From JL08 sp963765555 (GTDB lineage: Bacteria > Pseudomonadota > Alphaproteobacteria > Rhodobacterales > Rhodobacteraceae), in contig CAVXWX010000002.1 in NCBI GenBank assembly GCA_963765555.1, positions 62,001 through 126,000 of the forward strand: a stretch of DNA of 64,000 nt. Reading direction: 5' to 3'. The notes below the pieces were generated by a model that saw only the letters and a list, made by a program, of their open reading frames with translations, had not been told where the DNA came from and did not search any database. The translations under genes were made by a program, and so were the position numbers. Shown here one piece after another: positions 1 through 8,322 of this stretch. How positions within the stretch are numbered: the first letter of the stretch is position 1; each line of letters begins with the position of its first letter.

Positions 1-1908
1 AAAGCATCCTATTCCGAAGTGGCCGACCTGTTTGGCAACGAGGTGGCGATCCTTGTCGATGGTGTGACCAAGCTGACCAACCTGCAACTGTCCAGCACCG
101 AAACCAAACAGGCCGAGAATTTCCGCAAACTGTTTTTTGCGATGTCCAAAGACCTGCGTGTCATTCTGGTCAAGCTGGCCGACCGTCTGCACAACATGCG
201 CACGATCAAATCCATGCGCGCCGACAAACAAGTGCAGAAATCGCGCGAAACAATGGACATCTACGCGCCGCTGGCAGGGCGCATGGGGATGCAGTGGATG
301 CGCGAAGAGCTGGAAGATCTGGCTTTTCGCGTTCTCAACCCCGAAGGGCGCGCCAGCATTATCCGGCGGTTCATCACGCTGCAGCGCGAAACCGGCGACG
401 TCATCCACCGCATCACCGGCGACATGCGCACCGAACTGGACAAGGCGAACGTGCCCGCCGAAGTGTTCGGGCGGGCCAAGAAACCCTATTCGATCTGGCG
501 CAAGATGCAGGAAAAGGAACAGGGGTTTTCGCGCCTGTCCGACATTTACGGCTTTCGCGTGATCACCGAAAGCGAAGAAGACTGTTACCGCGCAATGGGG
601 GCGATCCACCAAAGATGGCGCGCCGTTCCGGGCCGGTTCAAGGACTATATCAGCCAGCCGAAAACCAACGGCTACCGGTCGATCCACACCACGGTTTCGG
701 GGCGTGACGGCAAGCGGGTCGAGGTTCAGATCAGAACCGGCCAGATGCACGATGTGGCCGAAACCGGCGTTGCGGCGCACTGGTCCTATCGCGATGGTGT
801 ACGCGCCAACAACCCGTTTGCGGTTGATCCCGCCAAATGGATTTCGTCACTTACAGAACAGTTTGACGCCGAAGAGGATCACGAGGATTTTCTCGAAGCG
901 GTCAAGCTCGAGATGTATTCCGATCAGGTCTTTTGCTTCACGCCCAAAGGCGATGTGGTCAAACTGCCGCGCGGCGCGACACCAATTGATTATGCCTATG
1001 CCATCCACACGCGCATTGGCAGCGGGTGCGTCGGGGCCAAGGTGGACGGCTTGCGCGTGCCGTTGTGGACACGGCTGAAAAACGGCCAGTCGGTCGAGAT
1101 TATCACCGCCGAAGGCCAGATACCGCAGGCGACATGGCTGGAAATTGCCACCACGGGCAAGGCCAAATCCGCAATCCGTCGCGCCCTGCGCGAGGTTGAT
1201 CGCGACAGGTTTATCAAGCTGGGGCACGAACTGGCGCGCTCGGCCTTTGAGCATGTTGGCAAAAAGGCCACCGATAAGGTTCTGGAAACAGCCGCCCGGC
1301 ATCTTCGGCTTGAGGATCGCGAAACGCTCTTGGCCCGACTGGGCAGTGCGGAACTGAACGGGCACAGCGTTGTGCAGGCGGTCTATCCCGATCTGGTACC
1401 GGATGTCACCGACCAGATCGACAAACATCGCGCGGTTATCGGTCTGGATGTGGGGCAGAATTTTGATCGCGCGCCCTGTTGCCAACCACTTCCGGGGGAA
1501 CGGATTGTCGGCATTACCTTTCGCGGTAAAGGCGTTGTGATCCACGCCATCGATTGCGACCGGCTGACAGAATACGAAGACCAGCCCAACCGCTGGCTGG
1601 ACCTGCACTGGCACAGCGGCAGCCACCCGCCAATCTACACCGCAACGCTGGATTTGACGATCAGCAACGATGCCGGTGTGCTTGGGCGGATTTGCACGTT
1701 GATCGGCGAACAAAAGGCCAATATCTCGAATCTCGAATTTTTGGATAGAAAGCCTGACTTTTACCGCCTGCTGATCTATGTGGAACTCAGGGATGTGGAA
1801 CACCTGCATTCCGTCATGCTGGCATTGGAAGCGGAAAGTCATGTCGCTGCAATAGAACGTTTCCGTGATCCTGCTGCGGTTCAGGCCCCAGCGGAACAAG
1901 ACAAGTAG
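1..1908 (+). CDS. rsh: RelA/SpoT bifunctional (p)ppGpp synthetase/hydrolase, 5' end missing
   Basis: The reading frame is open from base 1, so the start and most of the N-terminal HD hydrolase domain lie outside the window; about 635 residues remain. Visible in order are the end of the HD domain (VKLADRLHNMRT), the (p)ppGpp synthetase domain with the segment RFKDYISQPKTNGYRSIHT, a TGS domain (FTPKGDVVKLPRGATPIDYAY) and a C-terminal ACT domain. This is the long Rsh architecture, which in alphaproteobacteria is normally the only large enzyme making and degrading (p)ppGpp. It heads a co-directional string ending in recO, the usual alphaproteobacterial order. Whether the hydrolase half is intact cannot be judged here. 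Confidence 0.96.
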   Translation, partial: KASYSEVADLFGNEVAILVDGVTKLTNLQLSSTETKQAENFRKLFFAMSKDLRVILVKLADRLHNMRTIKSMRADKQVQKSRETMDIYAPLAGRMGMQWMREELEDLAFRVLNPEGRASIIRRFITLQRETGDVIHRITGDMRTELDKANVPAEVFGRAKKPYSIWRKMQEKEQGFSRLSDIYGFRVITESEEDCYRAMGAIHQRWRAVPGRFKDYISQPKTNGYRSIHTTVSGRDGKRVEVQIRTGQMHDVAETGVAAHWSYRDGVRANNPFAVDPAKWISSLTEQFDAEEDHEDFLEAVKLEMYSDQVFCFTPKGDVVKLPRGATPIDYAYAIHTRIGSGCVGAKVDGLRVPLWTRLKNGQSVEIITAEGQIPQATWLEIATTGKAKSAIRRALREVDRDRFIKLGHELARSAFEHVGKKATDKVLETAARHLRLEDRETLLARLGSAELNGHSVVQAVYPDLVPDVTDQIDKHRAVIGLDVGQNFDRAPCCQPLPGERIVGITFRGKGVVIHAIDCDRLTEYEDQPNRWLDLHWHSGSHPPIYTATLDLTISNDAGVLGRICTLIGEQKANISNLEFLDRKPDFYRLLIYVELRDVEHLHSVMLALEAESHVAAIERFRDPAAVQAPAEQDK

Positions 1909-1924
1909 TAAGGACGCCGGTTTT

Positions 1925-2581
1925 TTGGTCTTTAAACGTCGCGATAAGAAAAGCCTGCTGCGCGGGACGGCAGACATGGTCTATCCCAAGGGCGGTTGGG
2001 CGCGGGCGTTCCACTATGTAAAGCATCGCGTGCGCCGGTTGCCCGATTCGCCGGAACGTATTGCGCGCGGGATCTGGGCGGGTGTGTTTACGACGTTCAC
2101 ACCGTTTTACGGGCTGCATTTTATCGTGGCGGCGCTTGTCGGCCGGATTATGCAAGGCAACATTCTGGCGGCGTTGATGGCCACGTTTTTCGGCAATCCG
2201 CTGACCTATGTGCCGATCGGTGTTGTGTCTCTCAAGACGGGGCACTGGATTTTGGGAACGGACTTCAACGAGGGAGAGCATCGTTCCTTTGGCGGAAAAT
2301 TCGTGGATGCCGGGCGCGATTTGAAAGACAATGTTCTGGCCTTTTTCAATGGGCAGGAATTGGATTGGACCGGTCTTGATGTCTTTTATGACGAGGTGTT
2401 TTTCCCGTATCTGGTCGGCGGCATTGTTCCGGGCATCATAACCGCGACCATCATGTACTATTTGAGTGTTCCGCTGATCCGGGCCTACCAAAAACGCCGA
2501 AAGGGCGCGATAAAGGCCAAATTTGAAGCGATCAAGAAAAAGGCCGCGGCCAAGGCCGAAGCCAAGCGCAATGCGGACTAG
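1925..2581 (+). CDS. DUF2062 membrane protein
   Basis: About 218 residues with three hydrophobic segments (beginning WAGVFTTFTPFYG, GNILAALMATFFGN and YLVGGIVPGIITA) and a very basic Ala/Lys-rich tail; this matches the DUF2062 family of integral membrane proteins of unknown function. I chose the TTG at 1925 because AAGGAC lies 9 bases upstream and the resulting N-terminus (MVFKRRDKKS) looks like the family; an in-frame ATG at 1865 would overlap rsh and has no ribosome site. It sits between rsh and pdxJ, where this family is usually found in Rhodobacteraceae. Function is unknown. Confidence 0.85.
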   Translation: MVFKRRDKKSLLRGTADMVYPKGGWARAFHYVKHRVRRLPDSPERIARGIWAGVFTTFTPFYGLHFIVAALVGRIMQGNILAALMATFFGNPLTYVPIGVVSLKTGHWILGTDFNEGEHRSFGGKFVDAGRDLKDNVLAFFNGQELDWTGLDVFYDEVFFPYLVGGIVPGIITATIMYYLSVPLIRAYQKRRKGAIKAKFEAIKKKAAAKAEAKRNAD

Positions 2582-2614
2582 GCGCGCTGACAACACGACA
2601 GAAAGGGCCACAGG

Positions 2615-3364
2615 ATGACATCGACAGGTAAATTGCGGCTGGGCGTGAATATTGACCACGTGGCCACGGTGCGCAATGCGCGTGGTGGCAAATACCCCGA
2701 TCCGCTGCGCGCCGCGCGGATCGCACAGGAATCGGGTGCGGACGGGATCACAGCGCACCTGCGCGAAGACCGCCGCCATATTTCGGATGCCGATATCGAA
2801 GGGTTGATGGATATTCTGACCGTCCCGCTGAATTTTGAAATGGCGGCGACACCGGAAATGCAACAGATCGCATTGCGCCACAAACCCCATGCCGTCTGCA
2901 TCGTGCCCGAAAAGCGCGAAGAACGCACAACCGAAGGCGGGTTGGAAGTCGCGCGCGAGGAAAACCATCTGGCCCACTATATTGCGCCGCTGCGCGATGC
3001 CGGATGCCGCGTGTCGATCTTTATCGCCGCTGACCAGCGCCAGATCGAAGCCGCCCACCGGATCGGGGCGCAGGTGATCGAACTGCACACCGGTGCCTAT
3101 TGCGATCATTTTGCCGAAGGCGATTTCAAATCCAGCCAGAATGAATTGCGCAAACTCGAGGAAATGTCCGCATTCGCCCATTCTCTCGGGCTTGAGGTGC
3201 ACGCCGGACACGGGCTGACCTATGACACGGTCGCGCCGGTTGCGGCCTTTCCAGAGGTGATGGAACTGAACATCGGCCATTTCCTGATCGGCGAGGCAAT
3301 CTTTCGCGGATTGGAACCGGCGATCACCGAAATGCGCAGATTGATGGACGAGGCGCGAAAGTGA
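2615..3364 (+). CDS. pdxJ: Pyridoxine 5'-phosphate synthase
   Basis: A 249-residue protein of normal family length. PdxJ condenses 3-amino-2-oxopropyl phosphate with 1-deoxy-D-xylulose 5-phosphate to give pyridoxine 5'-phosphate, the last ring-forming step of the DXP-dependent vitamin B6 route, in the cytoplasm. The N-terminal VNIDHVATVRNARGG, the TAHLREDRRHI loop and the C-terminal HAGHGLTYD segment are the family signatures; the histidines in the last two are the expected active-site positions. GAAAGGG precedes the ATG. Its stop overlaps the acpS start (GTGA), which indicates translational coupling. Confidence 0.97.
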   Translation: MTSTGKLRLGVNIDHVATVRNARGGKYPDPLRAARIAQESGADGITAHLREDRRHISDADIEGLMDILTVPLNFEMAATPEMQQIALRHKPHAVCIVPEKREERTTEGGLEVAREENHLAHYIAPLRDAGCRVSIFIAADQRQIEAAHRIGAQVIELHTGAYCDHFAEGDFKSSQNELRKLEEMSAFAHSLGLEVHAGHGLTYDTVAPVAAFPEVMELNIGHFLIGEAIFRGLEPAITEMRRLMDEARK

Positions 3365-3762
3365 TCCTTGGCATCGGGACCGATCTTGCCAATATCGACC
3401 GGATTCAAGGCACGCTTGACCGTTTTGGCGACAGGTTCCGCAACCGCGTTTTCACAGAAACCGAACAGCGCAAGGCCGAACGGCGCAAGGATACGGCGGG
3501 CACTTATGCCAAACGCTGGGCCGCGAAAGAGGCGTGTTCCAAGGCGCTGGGCACCGGATTGCGGATGGGCATTTCGTGGAAGGATATGGCCGTCAGCAAT
3601 ATCCGCAGCGGACAGCCTGTGATGACCGTTACAGGGTGGGCCGCACAGCGCCTTGCCGAAATGACCCCGCCGGGGCACGAAGCGATTATTCATGTCACCC
3701 TGACCGATGATCACCCTTGGGCACAGGCCTTTGTCCTGATCGAGGCGCGTCCCTTGACTTAA
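3361..3762 (+). CDS. acpS: Holo-[acyl-carrier-protein] synthase
   Basis: A 133-residue protein that transfers 4'-phosphopantetheine from CoA to the serine of apo-ACP, activating it for fatty acid synthesis. The family motifs GIGTDL (Asp8) and WAAKEACSKALGTG (Glu57) carry the two acidic Mg2+ ligands. It starts with GTG overlapping the pdxJ stop by four bases, and lepB follows 53 bases downstream. The pdxJ-acpS pairing is very widely conserved in Proteobacteria. Confidence 0.97.
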   Translation: MILGIGTDLANIDRIQGTLDRFGDRFRNRVFTETEQRKAERRKDTAGTYAKRWAAKEACSKALGTGLRMGISWKDMAVSNIRSGQPVMTVTGWAAQRLAEMTPPGHEAIIHVTLTDDHPWAQAFVLIEARPLT

Positions 3763-3815
3763 CCTTGGTGGCCCCTCATGTAGCGGGCCACTATCACCGG
3801 TATCGGAGAGGCGAA

Positions 3816-4652
3816 ATGGCCGCCAAGGCAAAGAAAGAAAACGGGTTTGTCGAAACGATCAAAACGATCGTTTATGCGCTGCTGATCGCCGGTGTTTTCC
3901 GCACGCTGTTCTATCAACCGTTCTGGATTCCATCCGGGTCCATGAAGGAAACGCTGTTGATCGGTGATTTCCTGTTCGTGAACAAAATGGCCTATGGCTA
4001 TTCTTATGCGTCCTGCCCCAGCCTGATCATCCCGTCTGTCGGGCTGAACGTGGACGCCGAAGATATCTGCGGCGTGTTCAAAGGCAGCAACAACCGCCTG
4101 TTTGGCGGTGATCCCGAACGCGGTGATGTGGTGGTGTTCCGCCACCCTGTATCCGGTCAGGATTACATCAAACGGCTGATCGGCTTGCCCGGTGATACGA
4201 TCCAGATGAAAAATTCGGTGCTGCACATCAACGGCACACCAGTTGAACTAAAGGATGACGGCGTGTTCAGCGAACCCGCCATCGCCCAAGGCCCCCAACG
4301 TCTGCGCCCGCGCTGTGAAAACGGCCCCGTGGGTGAAGGCGGCGTTTGCACGAAGTCCAGACAGATCGAAACACTGCCCAACGGCGTGTCGCATGCCATT
4401 TTGAACGTCACCACCCAATCGTCTGACAGCACTGGAGTGTTCACGGTTCCGGCGGGTGAATATTTCTTTATGGGCGACAACCGCGATAATTCATCCGACA
4501 GCCGCCTTGACCAGCGCGTTGGCGGTGTCGGCTTTGTGCCCTATGAAAATCTGATCGGACGGGCTGACCGGATCATGTTTTCATCGGCGGGCAATTCCAT
4601 GCTGTTTTTCTGGACGTGGCGGTCGGACCGGTATTTCAAGAGGGTCGATTGA
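3816..4652 (+). CDS. lepB: Signal peptidase I
   Basis: A 278-residue serine-lysine protease that removes signal peptides from exported proteins at the periplasmic face of the inner membrane. A single N-terminal membrane segment (about residues 15-32) precedes the catalytic Ser42 in IPSGSMKETL; the general base is Lys119 in DYIKRLIGLPGD, and the C-terminal box MGDNRDNSSDSR is present. The start at 3816 is preceded by GGAGAGG. An in-frame upstream extension to 3717 exists but overlaps acpS and would put about 33 residues before the signal anchor. The stop overlaps the rnc start. Confidence 0.97.
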   Translation: MAAKAKKENGFVETIKTIVYALLIAGVFRTLFYQPFWIPSGSMKETLLIGDFLFVNKMAYGYSYASCPSLIIPSVGLNVDAEDICGVFKGSNNRLFGGDPERGDVVVFRHPVSGQDYIKRLIGLPGDTIQMKNSVLHINGTPVELKDDGVFSEPAIAQGPQRLRPRCENGPVGEGGVCTKSRQIETLPNGVSHAILNVTTQSSDSTGVFTVPAGEYFFMGDNRDNSSDSRLDQRVGGVGFVPYENLIGRADRIMFSSAGNSMLFFWTWRSDRYFKRVD

Positions 4653-5332
4653 AGCTGTCATCGGATTTGCATGCGTTCGAGACGCGGATAGGACACAGTT
4701 TTTCCAGTCCTGATCTGTTGGTGCGCGCGGTCACACATTCTTCGATGTCCTCGCCAACCCGCGACGATAACCAGCGGCTGGAATTTCTGGGCGACCGTGT
4801 GTTGGGCCTTGTGATGGCGCAGGCGCTGTTGGAACAGGATCAATCCGCACCCGAAGGCACGCTGGCCCCGCGCTATAATGCGCTGGTGCGCAAGGAAACC
4901 TGCGCCGATATCGCGCGTGATATTGACGTTGGCGCGGTGCTGAAACTGGGCCGGTCCGAAATGAAATCGGGCGGGCGGCGCAAACAGGCGCTGCTGGGTG
5001 ATGCCATGGAAGCGGTGATTGCCGCCGTGTATCTGGACGCAGGGTTTGACGCGGCGCAGGCGATGATCCTGCGCCTGTGGGGCAGTCGCATCGGCGCCGT
5101 CGAAGAAGACGCGCGCGATGCCAAAACCGCGTTGCAGGAATGGGCACAGGCCCGCGGACAGGTGCCCCCGTCTTATACCGAGGTTAAACGAACAGGGCCG
5201 GACCATGCGCCGGTGTTCACCATTCAGGTCACACTGGCCAATGGGCAGACCGAAACCGCGACCGCAGGGTCGAAACGGCAGGCCGAACAGGCCGCTGCCA
5301 AAGCTCTTTTATCCCGATTGGAAACACCATGA
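4649..5332 (+). CDS. rnc: Ribonuclease III
   Basis: A 227-residue double-strand-specific endoribonuclease used in rRNA and mRNA processing. The catalytic signature NQRLEFLGDRVLG (acidic residues Glu45 and Asp49) and the second acidic cluster in GDAMEAVIAAVYLDAGF are present, followed by a C-terminal double-stranded RNA-binding domain from about residue 155. I placed the start at the TTG overlapping the lepB stop (TTGA), with AAGAGGG 5 bases upstream; the more upstream in-frame ATG (4616) lies inside lepB. Coupling lepB-rnc-era is the classical arrangement. Confidence 0.96.
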   Translation: MKLSSDLHAFETRIGHSFSSPDLLVRAVTHSSMSSPTRDDNQRLEFLGDRVLGLVMAQALLEQDQSAPEGTLAPRYNALVRKETCADIARDIDVGAVLKLGRSEMKSGGRRKQALLGDAMEAVIAAVYLDAGFDAAQAMILRLWGSRIGAVEEDARDAKTALQEWAQARGQVPPSYTEVKRTGPDHAPVFTIQVTLANGQTETATAGSKRQAEQAAAKALLSRLETP

Positions 5333-6234
5333 CCCGCGCCGGATTTGTCGCCCTGATCGGAGAGCCCAATGCGGGCAAATCGACATTGCTCAACCGCATG
5401 GTCGGCGCAAAAGTGTCGATTGTGACCCACAAGGTGCAAACCACGCGCGCCCGTGTGCGCGGCGTGGCGATGCAAGGTGACACCCAGATCGTGTTCGTCG
5501 ACACCCCCGGCCTGTTCCAGCCCAAAAGACGGCTGGACCGTGCGATGGTCGCGGCTGCATGGGGCGGGGCATCGGATGCGGATGTGATCGTTCTGATGGT
5601 CGAGGCGCATCGCGGCGTGACCGAAGGGGTGGAACGTATCCTGACCGGTCTGGAAGAAATCGGCAAAGGCCGCACCGTTGCACTGGCCATCAATAAAATC
5701 GATCGCGTCGCATCCGAGGTGCTTCTGGGTCTGACCAAAGACCTGAATGACCGGTTTGATTTCGCCGAAACGTTTATGATCTCGGCCGAAAAAGGCCACG
5801 GCGTCGATGCATTGCGCGAATGGCTGGCACAGGCCCTGCCCGAAGGGCCTTGGCTTTACCCCGAAGACCAGATTGCCGATCTGCCGATGCGCATGATTGC
5901 CGCCGAAATGACCCGCGAAAAACTGACGCTGCGCCTGCATCAGGAATTGCCTTATCAGCTGACCGTAGAAACCGAAAACTGGGAAGAACGCAAAGACGGC
6001 AGTGCGCGGATCGACCAGATCATTTACGTGATGCGTGACGGGCACAAAGGCATTGTTCTGGGCAATAAGGGCGAAACCATCAAGGCCGTGTCCAAAGCCG
6101 CCCGCGCCGAGCTTGAGGCGTTTCTGGACCGCAGGATACATCTGTTCCTGCAGGTCAAGGTGCGGCCCAACTGGCTTGAGGAATCCGAGCGGTATTCCGA
6201 AATGGGGCTGGATTTCAAAGACGGCAATGAATGA
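5329..6234 (+). CDS. era: GTPase Era
   Basis: A 301-residue GTPase that binds the 3' end of 16S rRNA and assists small-subunit maturation. The G1 loop GEPNAGKST starts at residue 11, followed by the DTPG (G3) and NKID (G4) boxes; the C-terminal third is a KH RNA-binding domain (around VLGNKGETIKAVSKAAR). It starts with ATG overlapping the rnc stop by four bases and overlaps DUF1491 at its own end, so it is in the same transcription unit. Confidence 0.97.
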   Translation: MTRAGFVALIGEPNAGKSTLLNRMVGAKVSIVTHKVQTTRARVRGVAMQGDTQIVFVDTPGLFQPKRRLDRAMVAAAWGGASDADVIVLMVEAHRGVTEGVERILTGLEEIGKGRTVALAINKIDRVASEVLLGLTKDLNDRFDFAETFMISAEKGHGVDALREWLAQALPEGPWLYPEDQIADLPMRMIAAEMTREKLTLRLHQELPYQLTVETENWEERKDGSARIDQIIYVMRDGHKGIVLGNKGETIKAVSKAARAELEAFLDRRIHLFLQVKVRPNWLEESERYSEMGLDFKDGNE

Positions 6235-6560
6235 CACGCCTGACGGCAGAATTCTGGGTGCAGGCCTATCTGGCGCGCCTGCGGCTTAACAATATCCCCG
6301 CTTTTGTCGTTGCCCATGGTGACAACACGGCAGGGGCGGTTCTGGTCAAACTGAACACGCTGGACGGCAACGCCACCTGTTTTCAACGCGGGTTTGATCT
6401 GATGTCGGGCGCGCGGCAATGGGATACGCTTGTGTCCGGTGCCGAGGCGGACGTAGACGCAGCCGTGACCCGGCAGCGCGGATTTGATCCCGATCTGTGG
6501 GTGATCGAGGTGGAAGACCGCGACGGGCGCCATCTGCTGGATGAACCCGGTCTTGAATAG
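6231..6560 (+). CDS. DUF1491 protein
   Basis: A 109-residue soluble protein that overlaps the era stop by four bases. The opening RLTAEFWVQAYLARLRLNNIPAFVV and the later LVSGAEADVDAAVTRQRGFDPDLWVIEVEDRDGRHLLDE match the DUF1491 family, found between era and recO in many alphaproteobacteria. No catalytic motif is evident and the function is unknown; the constant position suggests a role connected with ribosome assembly or repair genes, but this is only inference. Confidence 0.85.
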   Translation: MTRLTAEFWVQAYLARLRLNNIPAFVVAHGDNTAGAVLVKLNTLDGNATCFQRGFDLMSGARQWDTLVSGAEADVDAAVTRQRGFDPDLWVIEVEDRDGRHLLDEPGLE

Positions 6561-6618
6561 CGGGTGCCTTGCAAGACGGCGGCTTACGCAACGCGCATCG
6601 GCACGATAAAGTGCTGCT

Positions 6619-7341
6619 ATGGAATGGCGCGATCATGGCATTTTACTGAACGTGCGACGCCACGGGGAAACCGCGGCGATTATCGAGGTGTTTACCGAAC
6701 ACCACGGGCGGCACGCCGGTGTTGTACGCGGCGGCACCAGCCGCAAAATTGCACCGATCCTGCAACCGGGGGCGCAACTGGACGTGACATGGCGCGCCCG
6801 GCTTGAGGATCATATCGGCAGTTACACGGTGGAACCGATCCGCAGCCGCGCCAGTGCCATGTCGGACCGGTTGGCGCTTGCGGGGTTAAACGCCGTGACC
6901 GCACTGTTGGCGTTTTGCCTGCCCGAACGCGAGGCGCACAAAACCCTATATTAACGCAGCGAACAGGTGCTGGACCTGCTGGATCAGGGCGATATCTGGC
7001 CGCTGGCCTATCTGCGCTGGGAACTGGCCCTGCTTGAAGACATGGGGTTCGGGCTGGATCTGAGCGTGTGCGCCGTAACCGGAACCACGGATGATCTGGC
7101 CTATGTGTCGCCGCGCAGCGGGCGCGCGGTGGCGCGCGGTGCGGCGGGCGAATGGGCCGACCGTATGCTGGCGCTGCCCGATTGCCTGCGCGGCATTGGC
7201 ACCGCACCGGATACAGAGGTTTCGCAGGCCTTTGATACAACGGGCTATTTTCTGGAACAGCGTCTGGCACCGGAGCTGGGTAACAAGCCCTTGCCGGATG
7301 CGCGCGCCAGATTTGTTGCGGCGTTCAATCGCCGGCTTTGA
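6619..7341 (+). pseudogene. recO: recO interrupted by one in-frame stop (TAA at 6952-6954)
   Basis: RecO loads RecA during recombinational repair in the RecFOR pathway. The N-terminal half (from MEWRDHGILLNVRRHGETAAI, an OB-fold) ends at a TAA after ...EAHKTLY. The same frame resumes immediately with RSEQVLDLLDQGDIWPLAYLRWELALLE and continues to the normal C-terminus; total length would be 240 codons, right for the family. Exactly one codon is affected, so a single substitution (for example CAA or GAA to TAA) explains it. It may be a genuine nonsense allele or a base-calling error; other damage to conserved genes in this window favours the latter. The 3' end overlaps the convergent lipoprotein gene by 17 bases. 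Confidence 0.9.
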
Positions 7342-7723
7342 ACACCATCTGGCGGCCTGCATCGTTGGACAGCAGCATGACATCACCCAGCACTTCAATC
7401 AGGCTCATCTCGTCCAGCGACTGAAAGTATCGGGTTTCCTGCGCCAGATCGGGGCACGCCGTCTTGGTCGACACCAGATTTTCCGCATCAAACCACGGAT
7501 AGGGCACCCGCAGTTTCGCGCTGAACCCGTTGCACGGGCCTTGGCCGCTGATCTGCCCCGGTTCCGGAAAGGCCAGTGTGGCGCGCGCTGGAAAGGTTGT
7601 GTTGTCAATTTCGCGCAGCACCCATGTTTTGCCCGCCGCACCATAGGCCGATACGGTTTCATCGCCCTGACAGGCCGAAAGAACGATAACCGCGGCAGAC
7701 AATATCAGGCGCATGCAGGTCAT
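7325..7723 (-). CDS. META/HslJ-domain lipoprotein
   Basis: A 132-residue protein with a short hydrophobic signal and lipobox LSAC, so it is probably lipid-anchored after cleavage before Cys. The remainder (KTWVLREIDNTTF..., GQGPCNGFSAKL..., TKTACPDL) follows the META/HslJ fold, including the characteristic N-G-F and T-x-x-C elements. Family members are envelope proteins of loosely defined role, some heat-shock or motility related. The ATG at 7723 overlaps the TetR gene stop (ATGA); an alternative ATG is at 7714. Coupling suggests co-expression with the regulator. Confidence 0.75.
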   Translation of the reverse strand: MTCMRLILSAAVIVLSACQGDETVSAYGAAGKTWVLREIDNTTFPARATLAFPEPGQISGQGPCNGFSAKLRVPYPWFDAENLVSTKTACPDLAQETRYFQSLDEMSLIEVLGDVMLLSNDAGRQMVFKAGD

Positions 7724-8256
7724 CGCAGGGCGAGGATCAGATCAACCAGCGTTTCCATGGCGTCACGCTGGCGTGGGTGGTTCTGCATGTGAAGCCCGAT
7801 GCGCGCGGCAAACAGGACGGCGGCAAAATCGCTGTCCGTCACGCCCAACTGGCGCAACAAATCTTTAATCATCTGCGTGCGCCGTTCATCCGCTTCGGCA
7901 ATAACATTCGCTACCGTATGGTTACCGCAGGCCCATGCCCGCAAGGCCGCTTCAACCTGTGGGTCTGACAGTGCTGTATTGGTATCAGGTGCCCTGGCAA
8001 TCTGGCGCAGCTTCAGCGGCGCGGTATCGGCGGCATTCAAAGTGGCGGAAAAATCATCGACCACACCGGTCAGCCACAGCTCCAGAAGCGCGTCGTGATA
8101 GGCGGGAATATCCTTGAAATGCCAGTAAAAAGACCCTTTGGTGGTGCCAAGCTGACGGGCCAATGCCTCGGCCCTGAGCGCCTCTGGCCCATGGTTTTTA
8201 AGGGCCGCAAATCCGGCGTTGATCCAGATGTCTTTTGTCAGGCGCGTTTTGCTCAT
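7720..8256 (-). CDS. TetR/AcrR-family transcriptional regulator
   Basis: A 178-residue protein with an N-terminal helix-turn-helix of TetR type (AGFAALKNHGPEALRAEALARQLGTTKGSFYWHFKD) and a variable ligand-binding C-terminal half. It lies 66 bases downstream of mcd on the same strand, and two palindromes ending CGTATGG sit in that gap, so autoregulation is likely. The inducer and other targets cannot be read from the sequence; proximity suggests acyl-CoA metabolism or the neighbouring lipoprotein. Confidence 0.9.
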   Translation of the reverse strand: MSKTRLTKDIWINAGFAALKNHGPEALRAEALARQLGTTKGSFYWHFKDIPAYHDALLELWLTGVVDDFSATLNAADTAPLKLRQIARAPDTNTALSDPQVEAALRAWACGNHTVANVIAEADERRTQMIKDLLRQLGVTDSDFAAVLFAARIGLHMQNHPRQRDAMETLVDLILALR

Positions 8257-8262
8257 GCCTCA

Positions 8263-8280
8263 CCATACGATAGCGTATGG
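8263..8280. promoter_or_regulatory. Operator-like palindrome 1 upstream of the TetR gene
   Basis: CCATACG-ATAG-CGTATGG: 7-base arms with a 4-base centre, located 7 bases upstream of the TetR start codon. Length and symmetry fit a TetR-family dimer site. Binding is inferred. Confidence 0.7.
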
Positions 8281-8298
8281 TAGGTGCAATCCGGCATT

Positions 8299-8316
8299 GC
8301 ATACGGATGCGTATGG
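8299..8316. promoter_or_regulatory. Operator-like palindrome 2 upstream of the TetR gene
   Basis: GCATACG-GATG-CGTATGG: same arms as the first site apart from the outermost base, centred 36 bases away and 7 bases downstream of the mcd stop. Two copies of the same 18-base element in a 66-base gap strongly suggest a specific binding site. Confidence 0.65.
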
Positions 8317-8322
8317 TTCGCC

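Noticed and set aside
6952..6954. Stop-codon recoding (readthrough) in recO
   Set aside because: TAA is not used for selenocysteine, there is no recoding structure, and other errors in the window give a simpler explanation.
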